In this document: positions 25,298 to 33,406 of the stretch, piece after piece
How the letters are laid out: every line of letters begins with the position of its first letter
How positions within the stretch are numbered: the first letter of the stretch is position 1
Origin: JACCYJ01 sp038198775
GTDB taxonomy: Bacteria; Actinomycetota; Actinomycetes; Propionibacteriales; Nocardioidaceae
DNA length: 64,000 nt
Assembly (NCBI GenBank): GCA_038198775.1
Contig: JBBPZV010000018.1
Span: 62,001 to 126,000 of the forward strand
Direction of reading: 5' to 3'
Program-made: the position numbers and the translations under genes
Notes under the pieces: generated by a model
Database searches by the model: none
The model's input: only the letters and a program-made list of their open reading frames with translations
Told to the model about the DNA's origin: nothing

Positions 25298-25311
25298 GGC
25301 CTCGTGCCCGC

Positions 25312-25587
25312 TCAGCGACGCCCGCCGAGCCGGCGCACCATGACGCCCAGCCCGACCGTGCCCATGACCGCGCCCGCGATGGGCACGATCCGCTCCAGCC
25401 TCGGCGACCCGTCAGGGTTGACGAACTGCGCCTTGACCTTGTCCAAGGTGCGCTGAGCCACGTTCTTGGGGTTGGTGCGGTCGACGATCGCGTCGATCGT
25501 CGTGGCCAGGTGGTGGCGGGTGGCCTCGATGTCACGTACAAGGACGTCGGGATCCTGCCTGGCGCTCAGTTCGGAGCCGCGGGCCAC
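25312..25587 (-). CDS. DUF3618 small membrane-associated protein
   Basis: A 91-residue protein of the DUF3618 type. The N-terminal half has the family helix DVLVRDIEATRHHLATTIDA followed by NPKNVAQRTLDKVKAQF. A C-terminal hydrophobic segment (PIAGAVMGTVGLGVMVRRL) fits one membrane helix. The GTG at 25587 has GGAGG five bases upstream, which is better than the ATG at 25602. It precedes the GroES-like gene on the same strand by 14 bases. The function of the family is unknown. Confidence 0.8.
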   Translation of the reverse strand: MARGSELSARQDPDVLVRDIEATRHHLATTIDAIVDRTNPKNVAQRTLDKVKAQFVNPDGSPRLERIVPIAGAVMGTVGLGVMVRRLGGRR

Positions 25588-25725
25588 GGTGACCTCCTGC
25601 ATCTTGTGGGCTCGGACGACGGCGCCACGGTGGTGGCGGTCCTCGGCGACACGCTACCGGTACGCCACCCGGCAGCAGGGCAGCCGCCCGGCGAGCGAAG
25701 CCTGCGTCCCTAGACTGCGCCCGAG

Positions 25726-25806
25726 GCCAGAGTGGTGGAACGGTAGACACGCGGCACTTAGGATGCCGTGCCTGCGGGCGTGGGGGTTCGAGTCCCCCCT
25801 CTGGCA
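25726..25806 (+). tRNA. tRNA-Leu (anticodon TAG)
   Basis: The acceptor GCCAGAG pairs with CTCTGGC (25799-25805). The anticodon loop CTTAGGA gives TAG. A long variable arm (TGCCTGCGGGCGT) marks a class II tRNA. The T-arm is GGGGGTTCGAGTCCCCC. CCA is not encoded. Confidence 0.95.
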
Positions 25807-25860
25807 CCGCGTGCCGTGCAGACAGCCGAAGCACCTGGGAGCCCTTTGGGTCCGCGCCCC

Positions 25861-26455
25861 TCAGAGCCCGAAGGCGGCCTTCATGTTCGGTGCGCCGGCT
25901 GCCTTGCGCAGCGGCGGAACAGCACCTGCGCGTAGTAGTGGGTCAGTGAGTAGTGGGTCAGGCGCCGGGAAACGACCTTCGGGGCCGTGCCGGCATGCAT
26001 GACGACGGTCAGCACCTTGTTGCCGCTGCTGCGGTTGTCGGAATCGGCGGTGACCACGACCGCCAGGCGGCCGCTGGTGAAGTCGGGGCCGGTGAGGATG
26101 GTCGGCAGGTGCGCCGCGAGCCAGCCGTCTGCAACCGACAGGGAACAGTCGTGCGCATCGTGGCAGAGGTTGGGGATGACGGTGCCGACGTTCGGCAACG
26201 TCCCGTTCCTGGCGTCGGCGGCGAGCGACGACAGTGGCACGTCGTAGCGGCGGCACCGGGCCCCGCGAGTCCACGTACGCCTTCGCCGTCCGGCCGGTGC
26301 CGATGGCCAGGTCGTAGATCGACCGGCCCCTGATCCGGTGCGCCACCGGGTTCTTGTCGTCGGTGATTCCGAACGTCGACCCACCGGTGATCGCCGGGTA
26401 GTTCGGCAGCTAGGGGTACGAGATGGCCCTCCAGTTGGTTGCGTAGCCGTACCTC
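25861..26455 (-). pseudogene. Decayed phosphoesterase/alkaline phosphatase-family gene
   Basis: Pieces of one protein lie in different frames in the correct order: YGYATNWRAISYP, a TAG stop, then LPNYPAITGGSTFGITDDKN and GRSIYDLAIGTGRTAKAYVD. After a frame change come VPLSSLAADARNGTLPNVGT and DFTSGRLAVVVTADSDNRS up to SLTHYYAQVL, and after another change PLRKAAGAPNMKAAFGL and the stop. This is the C-terminal half of a secreted phosphoesterase of the AcpA/phospholipase-C-like group. The 5' half is missing, cut near the end of rdgB. At least two frameshifts and one nonsense codon make it nonfunctional. Confidence 0.8.
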
Positions 26456-26462
26456 CGCGTCG

Positions 26463-27071
26463 TCAGCCCCGGGCCAGCACCGTGCGCAGGGTCGGGACGA
26501 TGTCGCGTAGTGCCCGACCTCGGTGGCTGAGACGGTCCTTGACGTCGGGGGAGAGCTCGGCGTTGCTGACCGGCTGCCCGTCGGTGATGAACACCGGGTC
26601 GTACCCGAAGCCGCCCTCCCCCTGGGGCTCACGCAGGATGCGGCCCCGCATGACGCCGATCTCGATGAACTCCTGGCCATCAGGAAGCACCAGCGCCACC
26701 GCGCACCGAAACTCCGCCTGACGCCGCTGGTCCGGCACGTCTCGCAGCTGCGCCAGCAACAGTTCGTTGTTGCGCCGGTCGTCGCGGGGAAACCCGGACC
26801 AGCGTGCGGACAGCACCCCGGGCATGGCGTTGAGGGCGTCCACACGGATGCCGGAGTCGTCTGCCAGGGCCGGCAGCTCCGTCGCGGCCACCGCCGCCCG
26901 GGCCTTGATCAGGGCGTTGCCCTCGAACGTGTTCTCCACCTCCGGAGGCTCGTCGTAGGGCTCCACGTCGTCGAGGCCGAGGACCTCGATGCCAGGGATC
27001 TCCGCCGCCAGGATGCGGCGCAGCTCGTCGAGCTTCTTGCGGTTCCGGGTCGCGATGACCAGTCGCCTCAC
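26463..27071 (-). CDS. rdgB: XTP/dITP diphosphatase (RdgB/HAM1)
   Basis: A 202-residue nucleotide-cleansing pyrophosphatase that removes deaminated purine triphosphates. Family motifs are VIATRNRKKLDEL at the N-terminus, TFEGNALIKARAA, LADDSGIRVDALN with the catalytic aspartates, PGVLSARWSG, and GEGGFGYDPVF then ELSPDVKDRLSHRGRAL. The GTG at 27071 overlaps the rph stop as GTGA. The pair rph-rdgB is conserved in actinobacteria. Confidence 0.95.
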   Translation of the reverse strand: MRRLVIATRNRKKLDELRRILAAEIPGIEVLGLDDVEPYDEPPEVENTFEGNALIKARAAVAATELPALADDSGIRVDALNAMPGVLSARWSGFPRDDRRNNELLLAQLRDVPDQRRQAEFRCAVALVLPDGQEFIEIGVMRGRILREPQGEGGFGYDPVFITDGQPVSNAELSPDVKDRLSHRGRALRDIVPTLRTVLARG

Positions 27072-27784
27072 CCCAGCGCCTCGGCCTGCCGGCGGGTCAG
27101 CTCGGCGCAGCCGTCAGCTGCCAGCCCGAGCAGAGCATCCAGCTCGGCGCGGTCGAACGGCGCCGCCTCGGCCGTGCCCTGGATCTCGACGAAGTGACCG
27201 TCGCCGGTCATCACGACGTTCATGTCGGTGCCGGCCCGGACGTCCTCGTCGTAGGCAAGGTCGAGCATCGCCACGCCGTCCACCACCCCGACCGAGACCG
27301 CCGCCACCGACCGCGCCAGCGGCTCAGCGCGCAGCGCGTTCTGGTCCCGCAGCGAGGAGACGGCGTCGGCCAGCGCGACGTACGCACCGGTGATCGCGGC
27401 GGTACGAGTGCCGCCGTCGGCCTGCAGCACGTCACAGTCGAGCACGATCGTGTTCTCACCGAGCGCCTTGTCGTCGACGGCGGCCCGCAGCGCCCGCCCC
27501 ACCAGCCGCGAGATCTCGTGGGTCCGCCCACCCAGCCGTCCCTTGACCGACTCGCGGTCCGAGCGGGTGTGCGTCGCACGCGGCAGCATCGCGTACTCCG
27601 CGGTCACCCAGCCCGATCCCGAGTCGCGTCGCCACCTGGGGACCCCGACGGTGACGCTGGCGGCACACAACACCCGGGTCCGGCCGAACTCCACCAGCAC
27701 CGACCCCTCCGCGTGGTCGAGCCAGTGACGGGTGATCCGAACCTCGCGCAGCTCGTCGGCCGAGCGGCCATCGATCCGACCCAT
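27068..27784 (-). CDS. rph: Ribonuclease PH
   Basis: A 238-residue 3' exoribonuclease that trims tRNA 3' ends with phosphate. It starts MGRIDGRSADELR as in the family, with GRTRVLCAASV, PRATHTRSDRESVKGRLGGR, EISRLVGRALRAAVD, CDVLQADGGTRTAAITGAYV and DMNVVMTGDGHFVEIQGTAE. The ATG at 27784 was chosen to match the usual N-terminus; a longer frame begins at 27808. It is the first gene of a rph-rdgB pair, transcribed after the Rv1339-like gene. Confidence 0.95.
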   Translation of the reverse strand: MGRIDGRSADELREVRITRHWLDHAEGSVLVEFGRTRVLCAASVTVGVPRWRRDSGSGWVTAEYAMLPRATHTRSDRESVKGRLGGRTHEISRLVGRALRAAVDDKALGENTIVLDCDVLQADGGTRTAAITGAYVALADAVSSLRDQNALRAEPLARSVAAVSVGVVDGVAMLDLAYDEDVRAGTDMNVVMTGDGHFVEIQGTAEAAPFDRAELDALLGLAADGCAELTRRQAEALG

Positions 27785-27814
27785 GGCCACGACCATATCG
27801 GTCGGCATTCGCGG

Positions 27815-28573
27815 TCAGATCTCGTACGAGGCGCCCGGTTCGGCCAGCTCCAGCGGTCCTTCGTACGCCGCGCGCGCCTCTGCGAGCACCGTGTCCGGGG
27901 CGTACCAGGGCGGGATGTGCGTGAGCAGCAGCCGACCGACGCCTGCCTTGGTGGCGTGCTCGGCTGCCTGTCGGCCCGTCAGGTGCAGGTCGGGCGGGTT
28001 GTCACCGGTCTCGACGAATGACGCCTCGCACAGCAGGGCGTCGGCGCCGGTGGCAAGGTCGACGAGCGCGTCACACGGCCCGGTGTCACCGGAGTAGACA
28101 AAGGTGCGCCCGCCGCTGGTCAGCCGGATCGCGTACGTCGGGACGGGGTGCGCCACCTGCGCAACGGCCACGTCGAACGGACCGATGCGGTCCGTTCCGG
28201 GTGCTCCCCAGGTGTGGACCTCCAGCTGCCTGGCAAGCTCCGCTTCGCTCCCGTCGTACGCGCGGGCCAGCCGGGCGCCGGTCCCTGGTGGTCCGAACAC
28301 GCCGACCGCCGGATGAGGCCCGCGCGGATGGTAGCGGTGGTGCACATAGAGCGCGGTGAGGTCCAGGCAGTGGTCGGCGTGCAGATGGCTGAGCGCGACG
28401 GCGTCGACAGTCCGTGGGTCCACCCAGCGCTGCAGCGCACCGAAGGCGCCGCTGCCGAGGTCCAGGACGAGTCGGAAGTCACCTTCCTCGTGCGGGGCCT
28501 CGAGCAGGTAACAGCTTGCCGGGGACTCCGGCCCGGGAATCGAGCCAGAGCAGCCGATGACGGTCAGCCTCAT
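27815..28573 (-). CDS. Metallo-beta-lactamase-fold cyclic nucleotide phosphodiesterase (Rv1339-like)
   Basis: A 252-residue MBL-fold hydrolase. The N-terminus MRLTVIGCSGSIPGPESPAS, the metal site SHLHADHCLDL, and SGDTGPCDALVD with CEASF and LTHIPPW match the Mycobacterium tuberculosis Rv1339 type, reported to hydrolyse cAMP. Gene order agrees, since Rv1338-Rv1341 are murI, this gene, rph and rdgB. The ATG at 28573 overlaps the murI stop as ATGA. Activity on cAMP is transferred from the homologue, not shown here. Confidence 0.88.
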   Translation of the reverse strand: MRLTVIGCSGSIPGPESPASCYLLEAPHEEGDFRLVLDLGSGAFGALQRWVDPRTVDAVALSHLHADHCLDLTALYVHHRYHPRGPHPAVGVFGPPGTGARLARAYDGSEAELARQLEVHTWGAPGTDRIGPFDVAVAQVAHPVPTYAIRLTSGGRTFVYSGDTGPCDALVDLATGADALLCEASFVETGDNPPDLHLTGRQAAEHATKAGVGRLLLTHIPPWYAPDTVLAEARAAYEGPLELAEPGASYEI

Positions 28574-29376
28574 GCGCCGACCCAGGCGAACTGGTCCACC
28601 CGGTCCAGCTCGGGACCCAGAAAACGGGCGCCCAGCTCCCGGAACTGTGCGGGCTGGCCGGTGGTCACGAACCGATGTTCCGGAGGCGGTAGCCCCGGCG
28701 GGCGTTCCAGCCGGTGCCGAACCAACAGGGCGTAGACGTCCTTGGCGGTTTCCTCGGCGCTGGAGACCAAGGTGACGTCGGACCCGAGGACGTAGGAGAT
28801 CGCGCCGGTCAGCAACGGATAGTGCGTGCAGCCGAGGACGAGAGTGTCGATGTCGAGGGCGGTGAGCGGGTCGAGGTAGCGGTGGGCGAGCTCGAGCAGC
28901 TCCGGGCCGCCGGTTACTCCGCGCTCGACGAACTCGACGAAGCGCGGGCAGGCCCGGGTGTGCAGCACGATGTGCGGCGCCGCGGCGAAGGCGTCCTCGT
29001 ACGCCTGCGAGCCGGCAGTGGCCCGGGTGCAGATCACGCCGACCCGCCCGTTGCGGCTGGCGGCGACAGCGCGGCGGGTCGCGGGCAGTATCACCTCGAC
29101 GACCGGCAGCGGATAGCGCTCGCGGGCGTCGCGCAGCACCGCGGCGCTGGCGGAGTTGCACGCGATCACCAGGGCCTTGACTCCTCGGTCGACGAGGTGG
29201 TCCAGGCACTCCAGTGCGTACTCGCGCACTTCGCCGATCGGTTTCGGGCCGTACGGCTGACGGGCGGTGTCTCCGAGGTAGAGCACCGGTTCGTGCGGCA
29301 GCTGGTCCAGCACCGCGCGGGCGACGGTCAATCCGCCGAACCCGGAGTCGAAGATGCCGATGGGTGCGTCCGCCAC
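28570..29376 (-). CDS. murI: Glutamate racemase
   Basis: A 268-residue enzyme that makes D-glutamate for peptidoglycan. It has the N-terminal GIFDSGFGGLTVAR, the first catalytic cysteine in VIACNSASAA, and the second in VLGCTHYPLL near residue 185. YLGDTARQPYGPKP is also characteristic. The start is GTG at 29376. It leads the murI/Rv1339-like/rph/rdgB transcript with 4-base or short junctions. Confidence 0.95.
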   Translation of the reverse strand: MADAPIGIFDSGFGGLTVARAVLDQLPHEPVLYLGDTARQPYGPKPIGEVREYALECLDHLVDRGVKALVIACNSASAAVLRDARERYPLPVVEVILPATRRAVAASRNGRVGVICTRATAGSQAYEDAFAAAPHIVLHTRACPRFVEFVERGVTGGPELLELAHRYLDPLTALDIDTLVLGCTHYPLLTGAISYVLGSDVTLVSSAEETAKDVYALLVRHRLERPPGLPPPEHRFVTTGQPAQFRELGARFLGPELDRVDQFAWVGA

Positions 29377-29523
29377 GAGAGGAGCGTAGGCGGTGGCGGG
29401 TGCCTGGCCATGGTCGGCGCGGCGGCGCTCAGCCGCCGGGCGAGCGCCGGTCCGAGACCTACGGGTCAGACCAGGGCGCCCATCGCCTGTTTGACGGCGG
29501 GCGGTACCACCGTCGACGGGGTC

Positions 29524-30531
29524 TCAGACACGTACGACGTCCGCGGCGTCGACGAACGGCAGCCGCGGCTGGGGAGGCGCGTGGGTGGGGTCGACCCCGT
29601 CGAAAAGGCTGCTGACCGACTCGCCGGCGTGGATCCGGGTGATCGCCTCCGCGAACAGCGGAGCGACCGAGCGGACCCCGAGCGCCGGCCAGGGGGGCGC
29701 AGGCCGCGGAACTGTGTCAGTGGTGACGACCTCGGTGATCGAGGGGTGGGTGCTCAGCTGGTCCACCGCGCTGCCGGTGAACAGCCCGTGAGTGCAGGCG
29801 ACTGACGTGCGATGGCAGCCCTGGTCGGAGAGCCGGTCCAGCAGCTCGACGATGGAGCTTCCGGTGGCGATCTCGTCGTCGAGCACGATCGCGTCCATAC
29901 CGGCGACCTCGCCGACGATCGCGTCGATGACGACGTGCTCGTCGGACAACCGCTTCTTGCTGCCGGCCGCCACCGGCAGGCCCAGCAGGCGGGCGAACTG
30001 GGTGGCGGTCTTGGCGTTGCCGAAGTCGGGTGACACCACGACCGTGTTGGACAGGTCCCGCCCGGTGTAGTGGTCGGCGAGCTCGCCGATCGCGGTGAGG
30101 TGATCGACCGGCACCGAGAAGAAGCCGTGGACCTGCGGCGCGTGCAGGGTCATCGTCAGCACCCGGTCCGCCCCGGCGGTCACCAGCATGTCGGCGACCA
30201 GGCGACCGGCGATCGAGATCCGCGAGGCGTCCTTCTTGTCGGAGCGGGCGTAGGCGTAGTAGGGGATCACCGCGGTGACCTGCGAGGCCGATGCACCCCT
30301 CGCCGCGTCGAGCATCAGCAACAGCTCCATCAGGTGCTCCTGCGTGGGCGGCACCAGTGGCTGCACGACGTAGACGTCACGCTGACGGCAGTTGTCCTGC
30401 AGCTGCACCTGCAGGCAGTCGTTGCTGAAACGGGTGGTTCCCGCCGGCGACAGCGGCACGTGCAGCGCGGCGCAGATGCGCTTCGCCAGCTCGGGATGGG
30501 CGCTGCCGGAGAAGACCACGATCTCGCGCAC
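29524..30531 (-). CDS. prs: Ribose-phosphate pyrophosphokinase
   Basis: A 335-residue PRPP synthase. It begins MREIVVFSGSAHPELAKRI. The RQRDVYVVQPLVPPTQEHLM segment, YYAYARSDKKD, the metal-binding MTLHAPQVHGFF, SPDFGNAKTA, the flexible-loop KKR, and DDEIATGSSIVELLDRL as PRPP loop are all visible. The PRPP loop differs from the common DDMIDTGGT form, so this is likely a divergent paralogue rather than the housekeeping copy usually beside glmU. The start is GTG at 30531. It is not part of the mycobacterial version of this gene neighbourhood. Confidence 0.88.
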   Translation of the reverse strand: MREIVVFSGSAHPELAKRICAALHVPLSPAGTTRFSNDCLQVQLQDNCRQRDVYVVQPLVPPTQEHLMELLLMLDAARGASASQVTAVIPYYAYARSDKKDASRISIAGRLVADMLVTAGADRVLTMTLHAPQVHGFFSVPVDHLTAIGELADHYTGRDLSNTVVVSPDFGNAKTATQFARLLGLPVAAGSKKRLSDEHVVIDAIVGEVAGMDAIVLDDEIATGSSIVELLDRLSDQGCHRTSVACTHGLFTGSAVDQLSTHPSITEVVTTDTVPRPAPPWPALGVRSVAPLFAEAITRIHAGESVSSLFDGVDPTHAPPQPRLPFVDAADVVRV

Positions 30532-30616
30532 GAGTCACCCTGCCGGTCGGTGTCGAGGTGAGTACGCGCCCAGGCTAGCGGCCTGACCAGTCGCCGGCTT
30601 CCGCACGTCGCTGGCG

Positions 30617-30664
30617 GGAAAGTTCCGGGCGACACGCCGGCGGTGTGTCCGCAGATACGTTCCC
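30617..30664. repeat. Palindromic intergenic element, copy C
   Basis: The left arm contains GGCGACACGCC; the right arm read on the opposite strand contains GGAACGTATCTGCGGACAC. It matches copies A (2696-2745) and B (15738-15762) at the core TCTGC...ACACGCC. It lies between cysM and prs and may terminate cysM transcription. Confidence 0.6.
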
Positions 30665-30694
30665 CCCATTTCAGGCATCGGGGGGCGACAGCGG

Positions 30695-31642
30695 CTACGC
30701 CCAGAGCTGGCCGTCCAGGCGTGCCTCGACGTCGTCGAGGGAACCGTGGTATGCCCCGGTCGAGAGGTACTTCCACCCGCCGTCGCAGACGACGAAGGCG
30801 ATGTCTGCCCGCCGGTGCTCGCGGACCGCCTGCGCCGCCTGCGCGAGCGCCGCGTGCAAGATCGCGCCGGTGGAGATGCCGGCGAAGATGCCCTCGGTCT
30901 CCAGCAGCTCACGGACCCGGCGCACCGCGTCCCGGGGTCCGACGGAGAAGCGGGCGTCGACGTACGCCGCGTCGTACAGCTCGGGTACGAAGCCCTCGTC
31001 GAGGTTGCGCAGCCCGTACACCAGCTCGCCGTAGCGCGGCTCGGCGGCGACGATCCGGACCTCCGGCTTGCGCTCGCGAAAGTAGCGCCCGACTCCCATC
31101 AGCGTTCCGGTGGTGCCCAGCCCCGCCACGACATGGGTCACCTCGGGCAGGTCGGCGTGGATCTCCGGGCCGGTGGTCTCGTAGTGTGCGTCGGCGTTGG
31201 CAGCGTTGCCGTACTGGTACAGCATGACCCAGTCGGGATGCTCGGCGGCGAGCCGCTTGGCGACCCGTACCGCCTCGTTGGACCCGCCGGTCGCCGCGGA
31301 GGACACGATCTCCGCGCCCCAGATCGTGAGCAGCTGGCGCCGCTCGGGTGAGGTGTTCTCCGGCATCACGCAGACGAGGCGGTAGCCCCGCAGCCGAGCC
31401 ACCATCGCCAACGCGATGCCGGTGTTGCCGGAGGTGGGCTCGAGCAGCGTGCACCCGGCTCGGAGCAGACCATCCTTCTCCGCCCGCTCCACCATCGTGA
31501 CCGCGACCCGGTCCTTGACCGAGCCGGTCGGGCCGCGATCCTCCAGCTTGGCCCACAGGCGTACGTCGGGCGATGGTGACAACCGGGGCAGCCCCACCAG
31601 CGGAGTGCGCCCGACCGACTCGAGCAGCGAGTCGAATCGCAT
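30695..31642 (-). CDS. cysM: CysO-dependent cysteine synthase
   Basis: A 315-residue PLP-dependent synthase of the CysM type. It shows PTGSVKDR with the PLP lysine, TSGNTGIALAM, GLGTTGTLMGVGRYFRERKP (phosphate loop) and GISTGAIL. Adjacent cysO and mec genes place it in the mycobacterial pathway in which O-phosphoserine reacts with thiocarboxylated CysO to give a CysO-cysteine adduct. The ATG is at 31642, and the cysO stop is 10 bases upstream. Activity is inferred from family and context. Confidence 0.92.
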   Translation of the reverse strand: MRFDSLLESVGRTPLVGLPRLSPSPDVRLWAKLEDRGPTGSVKDRVAVTMVERAEKDGLLRAGCTLLEPTSGNTGIALAMVARLRGYRLVCVMPENTSPERRQLLTIWGAEIVSSAATGGSNEAVRVAKRLAAEHPDWVMLYQYGNAANADAHYETTGPEIHADLPEVTHVVAGLGTTGTLMGVGRYFRERKPEVRIVAAEPRYGELVYGLRNLDEGFVPELYDAAYVDARFSVGPRDAVRRVRELLETEGIFAGISTGAILHAALAQAAQAVREHRRADIAFVVCDGGWKYLSTGAYHGSLDDVEARLDGQLWA

Positions 31643-31652
31643 GCCGTCGGGT

Positions 31653-31925
31653 TCAGCCGCCGGCGACGGCCGGCAAGATCACGACGACGTCGCCGTCGGC
31701 GACCGGGGTGTCCAGCCCGCCGGTGAACCGGACGTCCTCGTCGTTGACGTAGACGTTGACGAAGCGCCGAAGCTCGCCGCCGTCGACCAGGCGCTCGCGC
31801 ACCCCGGCATGGGAGGACTCGACGTCGTCGATGACCTGCCGCAGGGTGTCGCCCTGGCCTGACACCGCCTTGGCGCCGCCGGTGTGGCCGCGCAGGATCG
31901 TCGGGACCTTGACCTCGATCGCCAT
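31653..31925 (-). CDS. cysO: Sulfur carrier protein CysO (MoaD/ThiS-like)
   Basis: A 90-residue ubiquitin-like carrier. It begins MAIEVKVPTILRGHTGG and ends ILPAVAGG. The C-terminal diglycine is what becomes thiocarboxylated. It supplies sulfur to CysM, and the adduct is cut by the Mec protease encoded just upstream. The three genes are in the order mec-cysO-cysM on one strand, as in M. tuberculosis Rv1334-1336. The ATG at 31925 has GGAG upstream. Confidence 0.93.
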   Translation of the reverse strand: MAIEVKVPTILRGHTGGAKAVSGQGDTLRQVIDDVESSHAGVRERLVDGGELRRFVNVYVNDEDVRFTGGLDTPVADGDVVVILPAVAGG

Positions 31926-31975
31926 GTGTCTCCTTCTCGTCGCCTCGCCGACGTCAACCGCGGCCGCGGCGCCGA

Positions 31976-32413
31976 TCATCCCGCCGGTTCCGACGGGGTG
32001 GCGACCTGCACGTCCTCCTCGCTGACCTCGCCGGACACGATGCGGAAGGAGCGGAACTCCACCGGCCCGTCGTCGCGACCGCACTCCCGCGTGGAGACCA
32101 GCACGTAGTGCGCTCCCGGTTCCGCCGCCAGCGCGATGTCGGTGCGGGAGGGGTACGCCTCGGTGGCCGTATGGGAGTGGTAGATGACCACCGGCTCCTC
32201 CGCACGCGCGTCCATGTCCTGGTAGAGGCGCAGCAGGTCGGCCGGGTCGAGCTCGTAGAAGGTGGGCGACCGGGCGGCGTTGAGCATCGGTACGTGGCGG
32301 ACCGGGCGGTCCGAGCCTGCCGGGCCGGCGACGACGCCGCACGCCTCGTCGGGGTGGTCGCGGCGGGCGTGCGCGACGATCGCGTCGTACGTCGCCTTCT
32401 CGATGCGCAGCAC
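31976..32413 (-). CDS. mec: Mec-type JAMM metalloprotease
   Basis: A 145-residue zinc protease of the JAB/MPN fold that releases cysteine from the CysO-cysteine adduct. The JAMM site is complete: the glutamate in DEACGVVAG, then HSHTATEAYPSRTD (HxH with the distal aspartate). The last 20 residues are acidic. The start is GTG at 32413. It is the first gene of the sulfur-carrier operon, and DUF2017 lies about 46 bases upstream on the same strand. Confidence 0.92.
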   Translation of the reverse strand: MLRIEKATYDAIVAHARRDHPDEACGVVAGPAGSDRPVRHVPMLNAARSPTFYELDPADLLRLYQDMDARAEEPVVIYHSHTATEAYPSRTDIALAAEPGAHYVLVSTRECGRDDGPVEFRSFRIVSGEVSEEDVQVATPSEPAG

Positions 32414-32459
32414 GCCCGCAGCGTACGACGCCCATCACCGGCGCCACGACGCCCGCCAG

Positions 32460-33047
32460 TCAGCCTGCCACCAGCACCAGTGTCTCCTGCACGAACCCGA
32501 GCCAGTCGTAGACGTCAGCCATGACCGCGTCCGGACCGTCCTCGTGGCGGATCTCATCCGCGGCCTCGTCGTCGTCGATGCCGAGCCGGGTCGCCAGGGA
32601 GAGCCGGATGTCGGTGAGCGAGCGCAGCCACGACTGCACCTGGTCGGCGTCGAGGGCAACCTCAACCTCAGCGTCCGGTGCCACTGGCTCCGACGTGGGA
32701 TCCACGACCATGCCGCCTGCGACGAGGGAGTCGATGACGACCTGGGCATGGCGGGCCTTCGCGTCGCGCAGCCCGGGCTCGGTGAAGCGCCGGAAGTCGG
32801 CGGCCGCCTCCGGATCCTCGCGGTAGGCGTCGGGCAACAGCCGCTGGAGCACCGGGTCCTCTGGCGCCTGCTCCGGTCCGTCCAGCCCGACGAGGGCCTC
32901 CAGCGGGTCGTCGGAGCCGACAGCGACCACCTGCCCGTCGCGTACCAGCTCCGCCACCTGGGCCGCCAGGCCCGCCAGCAGCCGGGCCTCGTACTGCTCC
33001 ATGGCGGCATAGGCACTGCCCCGGCGTCGACGTGTCCAGGGCTTCAC
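32460..33047 (-). CDS. DUF2017 protein
   Basis: A 195-residue acidic protein of the DUF2017 family, always near clpS in actinobacteria. The helical content includes AMEQYEARLLAGLAAQVAEL, PVLQRLLPDAYREDPEAAAD and LRSLTDIRLSLATRLGI. The GTG at 33047 overlaps the clpS stop as GTGA. The function is unknown; position suggests an adaptor or regulator in ClpS-ClpCP proteolysis, but that is inference. Confidence 0.85.
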   Translation of the reverse strand: MKPWTRRRRGSAYAAMEQYEARLLAGLAAQVAELVRDGQVVAVGSDDPLEALVGLDGPEQAPEDPVLQRLLPDAYREDPEAAADFRRFTEPGLRDAKARHAQVVIDSLVAGGMVVDPTSEPVAPDAEVEVALDADQVQSWLRSLTDIRLSLATRLGIDDDEAADEIRHEDGPDAVMADVYDWLGFVQETLVLVAG

Positions 33048-33352
33048 GCGTCCGCCTTCTGCAGCGTCGCCCACAGCCCGTAGCCGTGCATGGCCTCCAC
33101 GTCGCGCTCCATCTCCTCCCGGCTGCCCGTCGACACGACCGCCTTGCCGTCGTGGTGAACCTGCAGCATCAGCTTGTCTGCCTTGGCTTCGGAATATCCG
33201 AAGTACGACCGGAACACGTAGCTGACGTAGGACATCAGGTTGACCGGGTCGTTCCACACCAGCGTCACCCACGGGGTGTCGAGCTCGGTGATCTCCTCGA
33301 CGTCCGGGCGCTCGAGCTCGGTGGGGGTCGGTGCGGCGGTCACGACCCCCAT
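33044..33352 (-). CDS. clpS: ClpS adaptor protein
   Basis: A 102-residue adaptor that delivers N-degron proteins to ClpC/ClpA. The family core is WVTLVWNDPVNLMSYVSYVF, then YSEAKADKLMLQVHHDGKAV, where the substrate-pocket and ATPase-binding residues lie. The N-terminus is the usual unstructured tail. The ATG at 33352 was chosen; a GTG three codons later is possible. It overlaps DUF2017 by four bases and is divergent from pncB with a 54-base gap. Confidence 0.92.
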   Translation of the reverse strand: MGVVTAAPTPTELERPDVEEITELDTPWVTLVWNDPVNLMSYVSYVFRSYFGYSEAKADKLMLQVHHDGKAVVSTGSREEMERDVEAMHGYGLWATLQKADA

Positions 33353-33406
33353 TGTCCGCGCACGGGCGGCCACCGGTCGAGACCGGCTCGTGCCTACGCT
33401 GGCGAG

